From NCBI RefSeq assembly GCF_025717515.1, contig NZ_JAJIRN010000009.1, positions 62,001 through 126,000 on the forward strand: 64,000 nucleotides of DNA, given 5' to 3'. Each line of letters starts with the position of its first letter. Within the stretch, counting starts at the first letter, position 1. Under the pieces are notes generated by a model, which had not been told where the DNA came from, ran no database searches, and worked only from the letters and a program-made list of their open reading frames with translations. The translations under genes and the position numbers were made by a program. The stretch comes from Roseateles oligotrophus. GTDB taxonomy: Bacteria; Pseudomonadota; Gammaproteobacteria; Burkholderiales; Burkholderiaceae_C. Below, piece by piece: positions 52,610-62,674 of this stretch.

Positions 52610-53569
52610 ATGGGTGAATTCGATCTGATCAAGCGTTTTTTTGTGCGCGAGCAAAGCCAGGCCGGCGTCGTGCTCGGTATTGGCGACGACTGCGCGGTGC
52701 TGGCGCCGACGCCGGGCATGCAATGCTTGGTGTCGACCGATATGTTGGTCGAGGGCCGGCATTTTCTATCGACGGTAGATCCCGAGCGGCTGGGTCACAA
52801 GGCTCTGGCCGTCAACCTCAGCGACCTTGCTGCCTGTGGTGCCGCACCGCGCGCTTTTACCTTGGCCCTGGCTTTGCCGCGTGCCGATGAGACTTGGCTG
52901 TCCGGTTTCTCCAGAGGCTTGTTCGCCTTGGCCGATGCCCATGGCATCGCCCTGGTAGGCGGCGATACCACCCAAGGCCCGCTGAACATCAGCATTACGG
53001 TGATGGGCGAGGCGCCGGCCGGCATGGCTCTGTTGCGCAGCGGCGCGCGGGTCGGCGACGACATCTATGTGTCCGGTCAATTGGGCGATGCGCGCTTGGC
53101 GCTCGAAGTGTTTCGGGGCAAGCTCGCGCTGAGCGGCGAGCAATTCGAACAAGTGCGGCGGGCGATGGAATGCCCGCAGCCCCGCGTCCCGCTGGGCCAG
53201 GCTTTGCGCGGCATCGCTCACAGCGCCGTCGACGTCTCGGATGGCTTGATCGGCGACCTCGGCCATATCCTGCAGCGCTCCGGTGTCGGGGCTCGCCTGG
53301 ATGTTGATCTGCTGCCTTGCAGCGCCGTGCTCGCGGCGCAGGCGCAGGCCATACGGCGCGAATGCGGCTTGGCCGGGGGCGATGACTATGAGCTGGTATT
53401 CACCGCTGCGCCCGAGCAGCGCGCTGCGGTGCTGCGCGCCGCCGAGCCAAGCGGCACGCCGGTGACCTTGATCGGGCGCATCGAGGCCGAGCTGGGTCTG
53501 CGGCTCCTGGATGCCCAGGGTCAGGTCTTGCCGCACCAATTCAGCAGTTTTGACCATTTCAAATCATGA
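52610..53569 (+). CDS. thiL: Thiamine-monophosphate kinase
   Basis: ThiL phosphorylates thiamine monophosphate to the diphosphate cofactor. The 319-residue product has 'GEFDLIKRFF', 'VVLGIGDDCAVLAPTPGM', 'STDMLVEGRHFLSTVDPERL', 'GHKALAVNLSDLAACGAAPR' and 'ALVGGDTTQGPLNISITVMG'. The C-terminal 'AVDVSDGLIGDLGHILQRSG' and 'GGDDYELVFTA' complete the AIR-synthase-like fold. ATG 52610 gives the canonical N-terminus; the frame is open to 52406 across the maeB promoter. The pgpA start overlaps its stop (ATGA). Confidence 0.95.
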   Translation: MGEFDLIKRFFVREQSQAGVVLGIGDDCAVLAPTPGMQCLVSTDMLVEGRHFLSTVDPERLGHKALAVNLSDLAACGAAPRAFTLALALPRADETWLSGFSRGLFALADAHGIALVGGDTTQGPLNISITVMGEAPAGMALLRSGARVGDDIYVSGQLGDARLALEVFRGKLALSGEQFEQVRRAMECPQPRVPLGQALRGIAHSAVDVSDGLIGDLGHILQRSGVGARLDVDLLPCSAVLAAQAQAIRRECGLAGGDDYELVFTAAPEQRAAVLRAAEPSGTPVTLIGRIEAELGLRLLDAQGQVLPHQFSSFDHFKS

Positions 53570-54111
53570 GCGAATTTGCAACAGAGTCCGCCGCGCCGCG
53601 CCGTGCCACCGCGCGTTTCATGCTGGGCCATCCGGCGCGCTGGATCGCCTTGGGCTTCGGCAGCGGCCTGTCGCCCAAGGCGCCCGGCACCGTCGGCACG
53701 CTCTGGGCCTGGCTGAGTTTTGTGATCATCAACCCTTGGCTACATGATGGCCAATGGGCGGCGTTGATCGTGGCCAGCACGCTGGTCGGTTGGTGGGCCT
53801 GCACGATGACGGCGCGCCACATGGCAATACCCGACCCCGGGGCCATCGTCTGGGACGAGATCGTCGCCTTTTGGCTCATCCTGTGGCTGATCTCGCCGGT
53901 CGGCTTCTGGGTGCAGTTGATTGCGTTTGCGCTGTTCCGCTACTTCGATGCGGCCAAACCTGGCCCGGTCGGCTGGGCCGATCAGTTGTTCAAGGGCGAG
54001 CGCGGCCGGCCGGTTGGCTGGGCGCAAGGTTGGGGCATTTTGTTCGACGACTTTGTTGCCGCAGGATGTACGCTTATGGTCATCGCGCTGTGGCGCTTTA
54101 TCTGGGGGTGA
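53566..54111 (+). CDS. pgpA: Phosphatidylglycerophosphatase A
   Basis: PgpA dephosphorylates phosphatidylglycerol-phosphate at the inner membrane. The 181-residue product has 'IALGFGSGLSPKAPGTVGTL' (family signature), 'DPGAIVWDEIVAFWLILWLI' with the conserved Asp-Glu, and 'FALFRYFDAAKPGPVGWADQ'. Four hydrophobic segments are visible. It is coupled to thiL (ATGA) and to the next gene (TGATG), so thiL-pgpA-pncC form one tight operon. Confidence 0.94.
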   Translation: MSEFATESAAPRRATARFMLGHPARWIALGFGSGLSPKAPGTVGTLWAWLSFVIINPWLHDGQWAALIVASTLVGWWACTMTARHMAIPDPGAIVWDEIVAFWLILWLISPVGFWVQLIAFALFRYFDAAKPGPVGWADQLFKGERGRPVGWAQGWGILFDDFVAAGCTLMVIALWRFIWG

Positions 54112-54617
54112 TGAGCATGCTGTTTCCCGAAGAGCAAGAGTTGATCGATCGCATCGGCGTCGCTTTGACGCAGCGGCGCGAAAAAATGGGCACGGCCGAG
54201 TCCTGTACCGGTGGCCTGATCGCGGCGGCCTGCACCAGCTTGTCGGGCTCCAGCCAATGGTTCGAGCGAGGCGTGGTTAGCTATAGCAATGAGTCCAAGA
54301 CCGAGTTGCTGGGCGTTCCCGCCGCGCTGATCGGCTTGCACGGCTCGGTCAGCGGCGAAGTGGCGCTGCATATGGCGCGCGGTCTGCTGGCGCATGCGCC
54401 GATTGACTGGGCCTTGTCGGTCACCGGCATCGCAGGGCCGACCGGCGGTAGTGCCGACAAGCCGATCGGCACCGTCTGGCTGGCGCTGGTGCATGCCGGT
54501 TCGCCTCCCAAGGTCTGGCAGGAGTTGTTCCCCGGTGATCGCCATGCGGTGCGCACCGCCACCCTTCGAGCCGGCTTGCTGGCGCTGTGCGAGGCGGTGG
54601 AAGACAAAGACGAATGA
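54111..54617 (+). CDS. pncC: Nicotinamide-nucleotide amidase (CinA C-terminal family)
   Basis: The 168-residue stand-alone CinA-C domain is expected to deamidate NMN to nicotinate mononucleotide in NAD recycling. It has 'MGTAESCTGGLIAAACTSLS' (nucleophile Ser and oxyanion region), 'WFERGVVSYSNESKTELLGV', 'WALSVTGIAGPTGGSADKPI' and 'GTVWLALV'. The start ATG 54111 shares one base with the pgpA stop; ATG 54117 (MLFPEEQE) is an alternative. The frame upstream to 53754 overlaps pgpA and is a shadow. The next gene overlaps its stop (ATGA). Confidence 0.92.
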   Translation: MSMLFPEEQELIDRIGVALTQRREKMGTAESCTGGLIAAACTSLSGSSQWFERGVVSYSNESKTELLGVPAALIGLHGSVSGEVALHMARGLLAHAPIDWALSVTGIAGPTGGSADKPIGTVWLALVHAGSPPKVWQELFPGDRHAVRTATLRAGLLALCEAVEDKDE

Positions 54618-55555
54618 GTCTGCTGTTGCTGGGGCGTTGGAGCGCCGCCGAGCGGGATGGCTGTTTGGCCTTGCTGCAAGCCGCCATGCCCGATGAGCAA
54701 TGGCTGCTGGCCCCGCCGAGCAATCCTGCCGAGGCCGCCGAAGTTGAAGTCGCCATCGTCGCCAACCCCGAGCCGGGCAGCCTCGGCGGGCTGCCGAATC
54801 TGCGCTTGATCCAGTCGCTGTGGGCGGGGGTTGAGCGCCTGATGCAAGACCTGACCCTGCCTCCCGATGTGCCCCTGGCCCGCATGGTGGACCCGGCGAT
54901 GAACGAGGCGATGGTGCACACGGCGCTGTGGGCCGTGCTGTCCTTGCAGCGTGGCTTCTTCGATGTGCTGGCGCAGCAAGCCCGTCGCGAATGGCGGCAA
55001 CCGGCTCAGCCGAGGGCGGCCGAATGGCGGGTCTTGGTGTTGGGGGCCGGCGAGTTAGGGGGGCGAGTGGCGACAGGCTTGGCGTTGCAGGGTTATAAGG
55101 TCAGCGCCTGGAGCCGGCGTCCCGCCCGGCTTGACGGCGTGCAGTCCTTGCAGGGCGAGGCAGGCCTGAGCCTGGGCTTGGCGCAGGCCGATGTGATGAT
55201 CAACCTGCTGCCCCTGACCGAGCAGACCCGCAGTTTCTTTGACGCTGCGCGCTTCGCGGCGATGAAGCCGGGCGCGAGTCTGGTCAACCTGGCGCGTGGC
55301 GCCCATGTGGTCGAGGCTGATTTGCTGGCCGCGCTGGACCGGGGGCATTTGCGTCGCGCCGTGCTTGATGTGTTCGCGCAGGAGCCGCTGCCCAGCGAGC
55401 ATCCTTTTTGGCAGCATGCTAAGGTGACTGTGCTGCCGCATTGCGCCGCGCAGACCGACCCGCGCAGCGCGGTTGCCGTGGTGAAGCGCAATATTCTTGC
55501 CTTGCGCGCGGGGGCGACCCTGCAACATTTGGTCCAGCGGCAGCAGGGTTACTGA
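54614..55555 (+). CDS. 2-hydroxyacid dehydrogenase (glyoxylate/hydroxypyruvate reductase A-like)
   Basis: The 313-residue D-isomer-specific dehydrogenase has a Rossmann motif 'VLVLGAGELGGRVATGLALQ' (GxGxxG variant), 'SAWSRRPARLDGVQSLQGEA', 'DVMINLLPLTEQTRSFFDAA', catalytic Arg in 'SLVNLARGAHVVEADLLAAL', Glu in 'LDVFAQEPLPSEHPFW' and His in 'VTVLPHCAAQTDPRSA'. The layout resembles GhrA, and the Arg after 'AWSR' suggests NADPH. ATG 54614 overlaps the pncC stop. Glyoxylate or hydroxypyruvate is the likely but unproven substrate. Confidence 0.88.
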   Translation: MSLLLLGRWSAAERDGCLALLQAAMPDEQWLLAPPSNPAEAAEVEVAIVANPEPGSLGGLPNLRLIQSLWAGVERLMQDLTLPPDVPLARMVDPAMNEAMVHTALWAVLSLQRGFFDVLAQQARREWRQPAQPRAAEWRVLVLGAGELGGRVATGLALQGYKVSAWSRRPARLDGVQSLQGEAGLSLGLAQADVMINLLPLTEQTRSFFDAARFAAMKPGASLVNLARGAHVVEADLLAALDRGHLRRAVLDVFAQEPLPSEHPFWQHAKVTVLPHCAAQTDPRSAVAVVKRNILALRAGATLQHLVQRQQGY

Positions 55556-55577
55556 AGGGCCGCCCGGGAGGCTAGGA

Positions 55578-58379
55578 ATGGAGTTCTGTTCGGCGGATTC
55601 AAGCCTTGTGCATTGGGAATCGATGCTCGCCGCAGGCGGCGCCGTCGAGACGACGCAAGAGCGCCTGCTGCTGGCCTGGAGCTTGCGTCAGCGCGACACG
55701 CGTCGCGCGCTGGCCTATGCGATGGATGTGGAGGGCTTGCTGGACTCCACCGACTGGCCCGCTGCCGAGATCTCCCGCACCCGTGCAAGGCTGAGCCTGC
55801 TGCGAGCAGAGGCGCATCTGCTCTTGGGTCAAATGGATCAGGCGGCGACTCAGCTGGCGCAGGCGCGGGGCTTGTTCGAGTCTTTGTCTGACAGCCTGGG
55901 CTTGGCCGACCTGCATTGGCTGGCCCATTACTTGGCCGCAGACCTGGGCGACTCCACCGGCCTGCGGGCCGAGTTGAGCTTGGCCATAGACTGGGCCGAG
56001 CGTGGCGGAGATGGTCAGCGCAGCCTGTTGTTTCAAGCGAATCTGGCGCGAGCAGAAATATTTGTCGATCAAGCAGCGGCCGAGAGCCATTGGCTGAAAT
56101 ACTTGCCCGCTGAGGGCCAAGCGCAGTCCGCCATGGCGGAGGCTGCGCTGGCGGATTTTCGGGGCTTGCTGGCGGCCATGACGGGCCAGCTATTGCACTC
56201 CATCAAGGCATGGTCGGAGGCGTTCGAGTTGGCCATGCAGACCGGCCAAATCCGCCGCGCCATCACGCTGGCCACCAATCTGGGCCACACCTATACAAAG
56301 ATGAGCGACTTCCAGACCGCGATGGAGTGGCTCAAACGGGGGCTGGATTTGTCGCGTTCGGCACGCTGGCCCAGCATGATCAGTCTGTGTCTGGCGCATA
56401 CCGGCGAAGCGCTGCGGCACCTGGAGCAATTGAACGACGCCCGTGATCTGCTGGTGGAATGCTTGGCCTTGACTGGGGCGCAGCCCAGCAGTCGCACCCA
56501 TGCGCTGGCCTTGAGCTATCTGGGCCACACCGAGCTTGATTCGGGCCAAGCGGCTGCTGCGCAGCAGGCGTTTACGGCCTTGATGCAGGCGGGCATCGCC
56601 GTGTGCTCGCTGGACTTGCAGATCAACGCCCGTCTGGGCTTGGCCCGCGCGGCGCTGATGCAAGCGCAGTTTGCGCTTGCGTGCGAGCAGGCCGAACTTG
56701 GTTTGCAGCTGGCGCGCGCGCAGCATGAACCGAGTGCGGAGCTGGACCTGCTGTGGGTCTTGGCCGACATCCAACGCGACGAGGGTGCCTCGATCGCCGA
56801 GTTGGAGCCGCATCGCAAGACGCTGGCTTGGTACGAATTGGCCCTGCAGAGGGCCTCGACCATGGAAGGCTTTACCCCGCCGCCCAAGCTCTTGGATGCG
56901 GCTGCGAAGGCTTACGCGCGGGTGGGCGACTTCGAGCGGGCCTATCTCCATTCATTGCGGGCCAGCGAGGGGCGCCAGCGCAGCTTCAATGAGGAGGCTG
57001 CAAAGCGCTCCAGCGCTTTGCAGGCGCATCATCAAATCGAGCGTGCCCGTGCCGAGAGCGAGCATCTGCGCCGCTTGGCCGAGTCAGAGGCGGCGCGTTT
57101 TCAGTTGCTGCATGATTCGCATGAAGTGCTGCTCCATCTCGGCCAGATAGGTCAGGAGATCACCAATGAGTTGGTGGCCGAGCGCATCTTTGAGGTCATG
57201 GAGCGCCATATACACGCGCTGCTGGACGCGCCCTGCATGGCGATCTATTTGCTCGATGCGAAGGGCCAACAACTCAACTGCGCCTTCGGGATGGAGGATG
57301 GAGTTGGCTTTGTTGATCCGCCGATCCCGATGAGTTCGCCGCGTTCGCTGACGGTGCGCTGCGTGAATGAACGCAAGGAGTTTCTTTTTGGCGATGCCAG
57401 CAGTGCCGGCCTGGGTGAACAGGTGCCGGGCACCTCGTCCCAGCAAAGCGTCATCTTCGTGCCGCTGCAGGTGGGTGAGCGGGTGACTGGTGTGATGACC
57501 ATACAGTCGCCGCGCGTCGGTGCCTTTGGTGAGCGCCAGCAAATCATTTTCCGCAGCCTCTGCTCCTATATTGCGATCGCGCTGGATAACGCCGCAGCCT
57601 ATCAGCGCCTGAGCGATTTGCAGAAGCAGTTGATGGCCCAGGAGAAGCTTGCCGCCCTGGGTTCGATGGTGGCCGGCGTGGCGCATGAGCTGAACACGCC
57701 GATCGGCAATAGCCTGCTGATTGCCAGCACCTTGCTTGATGCGACGCAGGACTTTTCGCGCCAGGTCGAGCAGCAAGCACTCAAACGCTCGGAATGGCAG
57801 CAATACGCCAGCCGTGCCGTCGATGGTCTTGCTGTCATCAATCGAAGCATGGAAAGCGCCGCTGCGCTGGTGCGCAGCTTCAAGCAGGTGGCGGTGGATC
57901 GCAGCTCGGAGCAGCGGCGGCGCTTCGATTTGGCTGAGCTGTGCGAGCAATGCGGGCAGACCATGGCGATGCAAATCAGCCGTGCCGGGCGGCAACTGCA
58001 ATTGAATGTGCCGGCGGGCATGCAGCTAGACAGTTATCCTGGCGCATTGAGTCAGGTCTTGATCATCTTGATCAGCAATGCCCTGCTGCATGCGTTTGAA
58101 GGCCGCGTTGGTGGCCGGATCGAGCTTGGAGCCGAGGCCGCCGAAGATGGGCGCTTTGACTTGTGGGTGCGGGACGACGGTGTGGGCATGAGTCCGGCCA
58201 TGCTGGAGCGTGTTTTCGACCCCTTTTTCACCACCAAGTTTGGCCAAGGTGGCTCCGGGCTGGGGCTCAGTATTGGGCATAACCTGGTGACCCATGTGCT
58301 GGGCGGCAGCTTGGGCGTGAGCAGCCAAGAAGGCGTAGGCAGCTGTTTCAGGCTTGGGCTGCCGCGAGCGGCACCCTGA
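55578..58379 (+). CDS. Soluble sensor histidine kinase with TPR-like and GAF input domains
   Basis: The protein has 933 residues and no membrane segment. The first ~500 residues are helical TPR-like repeats ('RAITLATNLGHTYTKMSDFQ', 'ALSYLGHTELDSGQAAAAQQ', 'AYARVGDFERAYLHSLRASE'). A coiled linker follows, then a GAF domain (about 540-680; 'MAIYLLDAKGQQLNCAFGME', 'FVPLQVGERVTGVMTIQSPR'), the H-box 'ALGSMVAGVAHELNTPIGNS', N-box 'VLIILISNALLHAFEG', 'VRDDGVGMSPAMLERVFDPF' and 'GQGGSGLGLSIGHNLV'. ATG 55578 has GGGAGG upstream. There is no receiver domain and no adjacent response regulator. The signal is unknown. Confidence 0.9.
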   Translation: MEFCSADSSLVHWESMLAAGGAVETTQERLLLAWSLRQRDTRRALAYAMDVEGLLDSTDWPAAEISRTRARLSLLRAEAHLLLGQMDQAATQLAQARGLFESLSDSLGLADLHWLAHYLAADLGDSTGLRAELSLAIDWAERGGDGQRSLLFQANLARAEIFVDQAAAESHWLKYLPAEGQAQSAMAEAALADFRGLLAAMTGQLLHSIKAWSEAFELAMQTGQIRRAITLATNLGHTYTKMSDFQTAMEWLKRGLDLSRSARWPSMISLCLAHTGEALRHLEQLNDARDLLVECLALTGAQPSSRTHALALSYLGHTELDSGQAAAAQQAFTALMQAGIAVCSLDLQINARLGLARAALMQAQFALACEQAELGLQLARAQHEPSAELDLLWVLADIQRDEGASIAELEPHRKTLAWYELALQRASTMEGFTPPPKLLDAAAKAYARVGDFERAYLHSLRASEGRQRSFNEEAAKRSSALQAHHQIERARAESEHLRRLAESEAARFQLLHDSHEVLLHLGQIGQEITNELVAERIFEVMERHIHALLDAPCMAIYLLDAKGQQLNCAFGMEDGVGFVDPPIPMSSPRSLTVRCVNERKEFLFGDASSAGLGEQVPGTSSQQSVIFVPLQVGERVTGVMTIQSPRVGAFGERQQIIFRSLCSYIAIALDNAAAYQRLSDLQKQLMAQEKLAALGSMVAGVAHELNTPIGNSLLIASTLLDATQDFSRQVEQQALKRSEWQQYASRAVDGLAVINRSMESAAALVRSFKQVAVDRSSEQRRRFDLAELCEQCGQTMAMQISRAGRQLQLNVPAGMQLDSYPGALSQVLIILISNALLHAFEGRVGGRIELGAEAAEDGRFDLWVRDDGVGMSPAMLERVFDPFFTTKFGQGGSGLGLSIGHNLVTHVLGGSLGVSSQEGVGSCFRLGLPRAAP

Positions 58380-58394
58380 AGGGCGAGGCTCGCC

Positions 58395-59465
58395 CTAACT
58401 TTGCAGCGCCAGTTTTGGCCCGCGCGCTGCGGTCGTTTCCACCAGCATCAAGGCCAGCCGGCGCAGGCCCATCCAGGCGTCTTGCGGCCAGTCGGGGTGG
58501 CGCAAGCCCTTGACGAGGCCATCGCAGACCTGGGCCGCGGCGACCAAGCGGGTCAAATCTGCCGCCTGCAGGCCCGGCACGATGCGCTCGAACAGGCGCT
58601 CTTTGGGCCCCCACACGCGTGACTCGCGCATCGCCATTGGCAGCGGCTTGCCGGCATCGACCGCATCGCGCACGCGCTTGAGCGCGCGAATGTCTTCTGA
58701 GAGGCTCCAGTGCACCAGCACGGCGGCCTCGCCCTCGGCTTCCAGGCCTTCCAACATGCGCAGCACGCGCGCGACCTGGCCGCCCAAGACCGCCTCGCTG
58801 AGTTTGAAGACGTCGTAGCGCGCCACGTTCAAAACGGCCGATTCGATCTGCTCGAAACTCAGCTCGCCCTTGGGGTGCAAGAGCGCGAGCTTTTGCAGCT
58901 CCTGATGTGCGGCGAGCAGATTGCCCTCGACCCGGTCGGCAAAAAAGGCCAGCGTGCGCTGACCCATCTCGCCGTCGGCAACGCGTTGGCCCTGCGCCAC
59001 CAGGCGCTGGGCGATCCACTGTGGCAGCGCGCGCCGCTCGACCGGGTCGACCCGCACCGAGGCACCGGCGCCGTCCAGCGCGGTGAACCAGGCGCTGCCG
59101 GTCTGCGTCTTGTCCAGCTTGGGCAGGCTGACCAGCGTCACCACATCCTCGGGCAGGCGTGCGCAGTAACGCTGCAGCGCCTCGGAGCCTTCCTTGCCGG
59201 GCTTGCCTGACGGAATGCGGATCTCGATCAACTGGCGCTCGGCAAACAGGCTCTGCGACTGCGCCGCACCGAGCACCTGCGCCCAGTCGAAATGGGCGCC
59301 GGCGACGGTGAAAACCTTGCGCTCGCCATAGCCTTGCGCGCGCGCCGCCGCGCGGATTGCATCGGCCGCTTCTTGAATCAAGAGCGGCTCATCGCCATAG
59401 ACGGTGTAGATGGGCCGCAGGCCTTTGGCGAGCTGGGGGGCGAGGGCGTCGGCGCGCAGTTGCAT
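58395..59465 (-). CDS. holA: DNA polymerase III subunit delta
   Basis: The delta subunit opens the sliding clamp within the clamp-loader complex. The 356-residue product has 'GLRPIYTVYGDEPLLIQEAA', 'RAAARAQGYGERKVFTVAGA', 'LFAERQLIEIRIPSGKPGKE', 'FFADRVEGNLLAAHQELQKL' and 'ARYDVFKLSEAVLGGQVARV', all typical of HolA. It follows lptE by 13 bp on the minus strand. It is convergent with the TPR-GAF kinase gene (15-bp gap). Confidence 0.94.
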   Translation of the reverse strand: MQLRADALAPQLAKGLRPIYTVYGDEPLLIQEAADAIRAAARAQGYGERKVFTVAGAHFDWAQVLGAAQSQSLFAERQLIEIRIPSGKPGKEGSEALQRYCARLPEDVVTLVSLPKLDKTQTGSAWFTALDGAGASVRVDPVERRALPQWIAQRLVAQGQRVADGEMGQRTLAFFADRVEGNLLAAHQELQKLALLHPKGELSFEQIESAVLNVARYDVFKLSEAVLGGQVARVLRMLEGLEAEGEAAVLVHWSLSEDIRALKRVRDAVDAGKPLPMAMRESRVWGPKERLFERIVPGLQAADLTRLVAAAQVCDGLVKGLRHPDWPQDAWMGLRRLALMLVETTAARGPKLALQS

Positions 59466-59478
59466 GATGTGGCGGGGC

Positions 59479-59967
59479 TCAGGAAGGCACGCGCACGGCG
59501 GCCAGGCGGCGCATCACCTGCGCGACCGCGTCGGACTGCATGGCGCGGTAAAGCTGCGCTTCTTCTTGCTCCTTGCCCAGCGCATCGGTTTCGCGAAAGT
59601 TCATTTCGCGCACCATGCGCAGCTCGGTGCGGGGTAGCAGCAACTCCTCATTCGGCGTGCGCAGCATGAAGTCGAAGTTCAGCCTGAGCTGCCATTCACG
59701 CACCTGGCCGGCGGTGGTCGACACAACCGCCGAGCGCTCGCGCACATCCTTGAGCACCACCAGTACCAGCTGCGCCTTGTTGGCGTCTTCCATCAGCAGG
59801 ACCGAGGTGCGCGAGAGCTGGCGGCGCAGCTCGGCCGCCATCGCCGAATCGGGCTTGATGCCGCTGATCGCCAGGCTGTGAAACAGCAGCTCGGGCTCGC
59901 GCCGCAACTCGAAGCCGCAGCCAGCGAGGCCTGCGCTCAGGGCAGTCAAAAGATGTCGACGCTGCAT
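59479..59967 (-). CDS. lptE: LPS-assembly lipoprotein LptE
   Basis: LptE plugs and helps fold LptD. The 162-residue product has lipobox 'ALSAGLAGC' (Cys17) followed by 'GFELRREPELLFHSLAISG', 'ELRRQLSRTSVLLMEDANKA', 'LVVLKDVRERSAVVSTTAGQ' and 'VREWQLRLNFDFMLRTPNEE', the usual LptE pattern. It lies between leuS and holA as in E. coli and many betaproteobacteria. Its partner lptD is at 44228 in the same window. Confidence 0.92.
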   Translation of the reverse strand: MQRRHLLTALSAGLAGCGFELRREPELLFHSLAISGIKPDSAMAAELRRQLSRTSVLLMEDANKAQLVLVVLKDVRERSAVVSTTAGQVREWQLRLNFDFMLRTPNEELLLPRTELRMVREMNFRETDALGKEQEEAQLYRAMQSDAVAQVMRRLAAVRVPS

Positions 59968-59975
59968 GAGCCGCT

Positions 59976-62633
59976 TCAGACGACCAGATTGACCAAACGG
60001 CCCGGCACGACGATGACCTTCTTGGCCGGCTTGCCTTCGGAGAACTTGATGAAGTCCTCGCTCGCCAGGGCCGCTGCCTCGATCGTCGCCTTGTCGGCGC
60101 CGGCCGCCACGCGGATCGCGCCGCGCAGCTTGCCGTTGACCTGCAGCATCAGCTCGATCTCGTCTTGCACCAGCGCGGCTTCATCGACTTGCGGCCAGGC
60201 GGTGTCGAGCAGATCGCCCAAAGCGTCGCTAAAGCCGAGGTCTTGCCACAAGGTGTGCGCGATATGCGGGCAGGCCGGGTAGAGCAGGCGCAAGAGCACC
60301 GAGAAGCCCTCGCGCACGGCCGCGTCCTGGCCTTGCGACTTGAATGCTTCCAAGGCATTGAGCAGCTTCATCGCGCCCGACACCACGGTGTTGTACTGCA
60401 TGCGCTCGTAGTCATAGCTGACCTGCTTGAGCACCAGATGCACCTCGCGGCGCAGCGCCTTGCCCTCGCCATTCAAGGCGGCAAAGTCGCGGCCACCGGT
60501 CTTGATGGCGGCCTCTTGCTTGACGCCAAAGGCCCAGACCCGCTTGAGGAAGCGATGCGCGCCCTCGACGCCGGCATCGTTCCATTCCAGCGTTTGCTCC
60601 GGCGGGGCGGCGAACATCACGAATAGGCGGGCGGTGTCGGCGCCGTATTGGTCGATCAAGGCCTGCGGGTCGACGCCGTTGTTCTTGGACTTGGACATCG
60701 TCGTCAGCTCGTACTCCAGCGGCAGACCATCGGCCTTGAGCTTGCCGCCGATGATCTGGCCATGCGCGTTGAGTTCGACCTCGACCTCATCTTCCCAGTA
60801 ATAGTTCTTGCCCGCGTCGGCCGGCTTGCGCGAGAAGGCGCCCTTCAGCACCATGCCTTGCGTCAGCAGCTTGGTGAACGGTTCGTCGATCTTGACCAGG
60901 CCCAGATCGCGCATCACCTTGGTCCAGAAGCGCGCATACAGCAGGTGCAGGATCGCATGCTCGATGCCACCGATGTACTGGTCCATGCCGGGGCTGCCAT
61001 TGCCGGCGCCGCCCATCCAGTAGTCGGTGCCGGCGCCGACCATCGCGTCTTTGTTCTGCGCGTCGCAATAACGCATGAAATACCAGGACGAATCGACAAA
61101 AGTGTCCATCGTGTCGGTTTCGCGCTGCGCCGGTTTGCCGCAATTGGGGCAGGCGACGTTCAGGAAGCCAGTGTGCTTTTTGAGCGGGTTGCCGCTGCCG
61201 TCGGGGATGCATTCCTCGGGCAAGACGACCGGCAGATCCTTCTCGGGCACCGGCACCGCGCCACAGTCGGCGCAATGGATGATCGGGATCGGTGTGCCCC
61301 AGTAGCGCTGGCGGCTGATGCCCCAGTCGCGCAGGCGCCAGGTGGTTTTCAGCTCGCCCAGGCCCTTGGCGCCGACCAGCTCGGCGACCTTGGCTACGGC
61401 CACCTTGTGCGTCAGGCCGTCCAGCTCGCCGGAGTTGATGCAGACGGCGCGCTGCTTGTCGCCGTACCAATCGGCCCACTTGGCCAGGTCATAACTCTCA
61501 CCTTCAACGCCAACGACTTGCTTGATGGGCAGGCCGTACTTCTGTGCGAATTCGAAGTCACGTTCGTCATGCGCGGGCACGCCCATCACGGCGCCGTCGC
61601 CATAGCCGATCAACACATAGTTGCCGATCCAGACCTCGACCTGAGCGCCGGTCAGCGGGTGCGTGACGAACAAGCCGGTAGGCTTGCCCTTTTTCTCTTG
61701 CGTGGCAAGTTCGGCTTCGGTCGTGCCACCACTCTTGCACTCAGCGATGAAGTCGCGAAGGTCGGCATTGCCGGCGGCCGCATGCGTGGCCAGCGGATGC
61801 TCAGGAGCCACGGCGCAGAAGGTCACGCCCATGATGGTGTCGGCGCGCGTCGTGAACACATACATGCGGCCGTCCTGGATCAGCGCGCCGTCGGCGCCCT
61901 TGATCTGGTGCGGGAAGGCGAAACGCACGCCCTCGCTCTTGCCGATCCAGTTTTCCTGCATCAGGCGCACGCGCTCGGGCCAGCCGCTCAGATAGCTTTT
62001 GTGCGTCGGGTCGGCCACGGCGCCGAGCAACTCTTCGGCATAGTTGACGATGTTCAGGTAATAGCCCGGGATCTCGCGCTTTTCGACCGTCGCGCCGGAG
62101 CGCCAGCCCTTGCCATCAATCACCTGCTCATTGGCCAAGACGGTCTGATCGATCGGATCCCAGTTGACGACCTGCGTGCGGCGCTCGGCGATGCCGGCGG
62201 CCAGCATCTTCAGGAACAGCCATTGGTTCCATTTGTAGTATTCGGGCGAGCAGGTGGCGATTTCGCGCGACCAGTCGATGGCCAGACCCATCGCCTGCAT
62301 CTGCGACTTCATGTAGGCGATGTTGTCGTAGGTCCATTTGGCCGGCGGCACCGCGTTCTTGATCGCGGCGTTTTCGGCCGGCAGGCCGAAGGCGTCCCAG
62401 CCCATCGGCATCAGCACGTTGTAGCCCTTCATGCGGAGTTGGCGCGCCAGCATGTCGTTGATCGTGTAGTTGCGCACATGGCCCATATGCAGCTTGCCGC
62501 TAGGGTAGGGCAGCATCGAGCAGGCATAAAACTTGGGCTTGCTTTGGTCCTCGGTCACGCGGTAAGCGTCACGGGAATTCCAATATTGCCGCGCGGCGGC
62601 TTCGATCTCATTAGGTGCGTACTTTTCGTTCAT
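59976..62633 (-). CDS. leuS: Leucyl-tRNA synthetase
   Basis: The 885-residue class I synthetase has the HIGH motif in '[20 protein letters not shown]', the CP1 editing domain ('[20 protein letters not shown]', '[20 protein letters not shown]'), and the KMSKS motif in '[18 protein letters not shown]'. The zinc-type Cys cluster ('[14 protein letters not shown]', '[18 protein letters not shown]') and '[20 protein letters not shown]' near the C-terminus are present. ATG 62633 (MNEKYAPNE) is the start; the codon at 62639 is TTG. lptE follows 8 bp later. Confidence 0.97.
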   Translation of the reverse strand: MNEKYAPNEIEAAARQYWNSRDAYRVTEDQSKPKFYACSMLPYPSGKLHMGHVRNYTINDMLARQLRMKGYNVLMPMGWDAFGLPAENAAIKNAVPPAKWTYDNIAYMKSQMQAMGLAIDWSREIATCSPEYYKWNQWLFLKMLAAGIAERRTQVVNWDPIDQTVLANEQVIDGKGWRSGATVEKREIPGYYLNIVNYAEELLGAVADPTHKSYLSGWPERVRLMQENWIGKSEGVRFAFPHQIKGADGALIQDGRMYVFTTRADTIMGVTFCAVAPEHPLATHAAAGNADLRDFIAECKSGGTTEAELATQEKKGKPTGLFVTHPLTGAQVEVWIGNYVLIGYGDGAVMGVPAHDERDFEFAQKYGLPIKQVVGVEGESYDLAKWADWYGDKQRAVCINSGELDGLTHKVAVAKVAELVGAKGLGELKTTWRLRDWGISRQRYWGTPIPIIHCADCGAVPVPEKDLPVVLPEECIPDGSGNPLKKHTGFLNVACPNCGKPAQRETDTMDTFVDSSWYFMRYCDAQNKDAMVGAGTDYWMGGAGNGSPGMDQYIGGIEHAILHLLYARFWTKVMRDLGLVKIDEPFTKLLTQGMVLKGAFSRKPADAGKNYYWEDEVEVELNAHGQIIGGKLKADGLPLEYELTTMSKSKNNGVDPQALIDQYGADTARLFVMFAAPPEQTLEWNDAGVEGAHRFLKRVWAFGVKQEAAIKTGGRDFAALNGEGKALRREVHLVLKQVSYDYERMQYNTVVSGAMKLLNALEAFKSQGQDAAVREGFSVLLRLLYPACPHIAHTLWQDLGFSDALGDLLDTAWPQVDEAALVQDEIELMLQVNGKLRGAIRVAAGADKATIEAAALASEDFIKFSEGKPAKKVIVVPGRLVNLVV

Positions 62634-62674
62634 ACGCAAATTGTAGGGGCAGGCTTGGCGCCTCCCGCCTGAGC

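Noticed and set aside
60648-62672. 674-codon plus-strand frame opposite leuS
   Set aside because: Mirror frame. The leuS HIGH, KMSKS and editing motifs are intact on the other strand.
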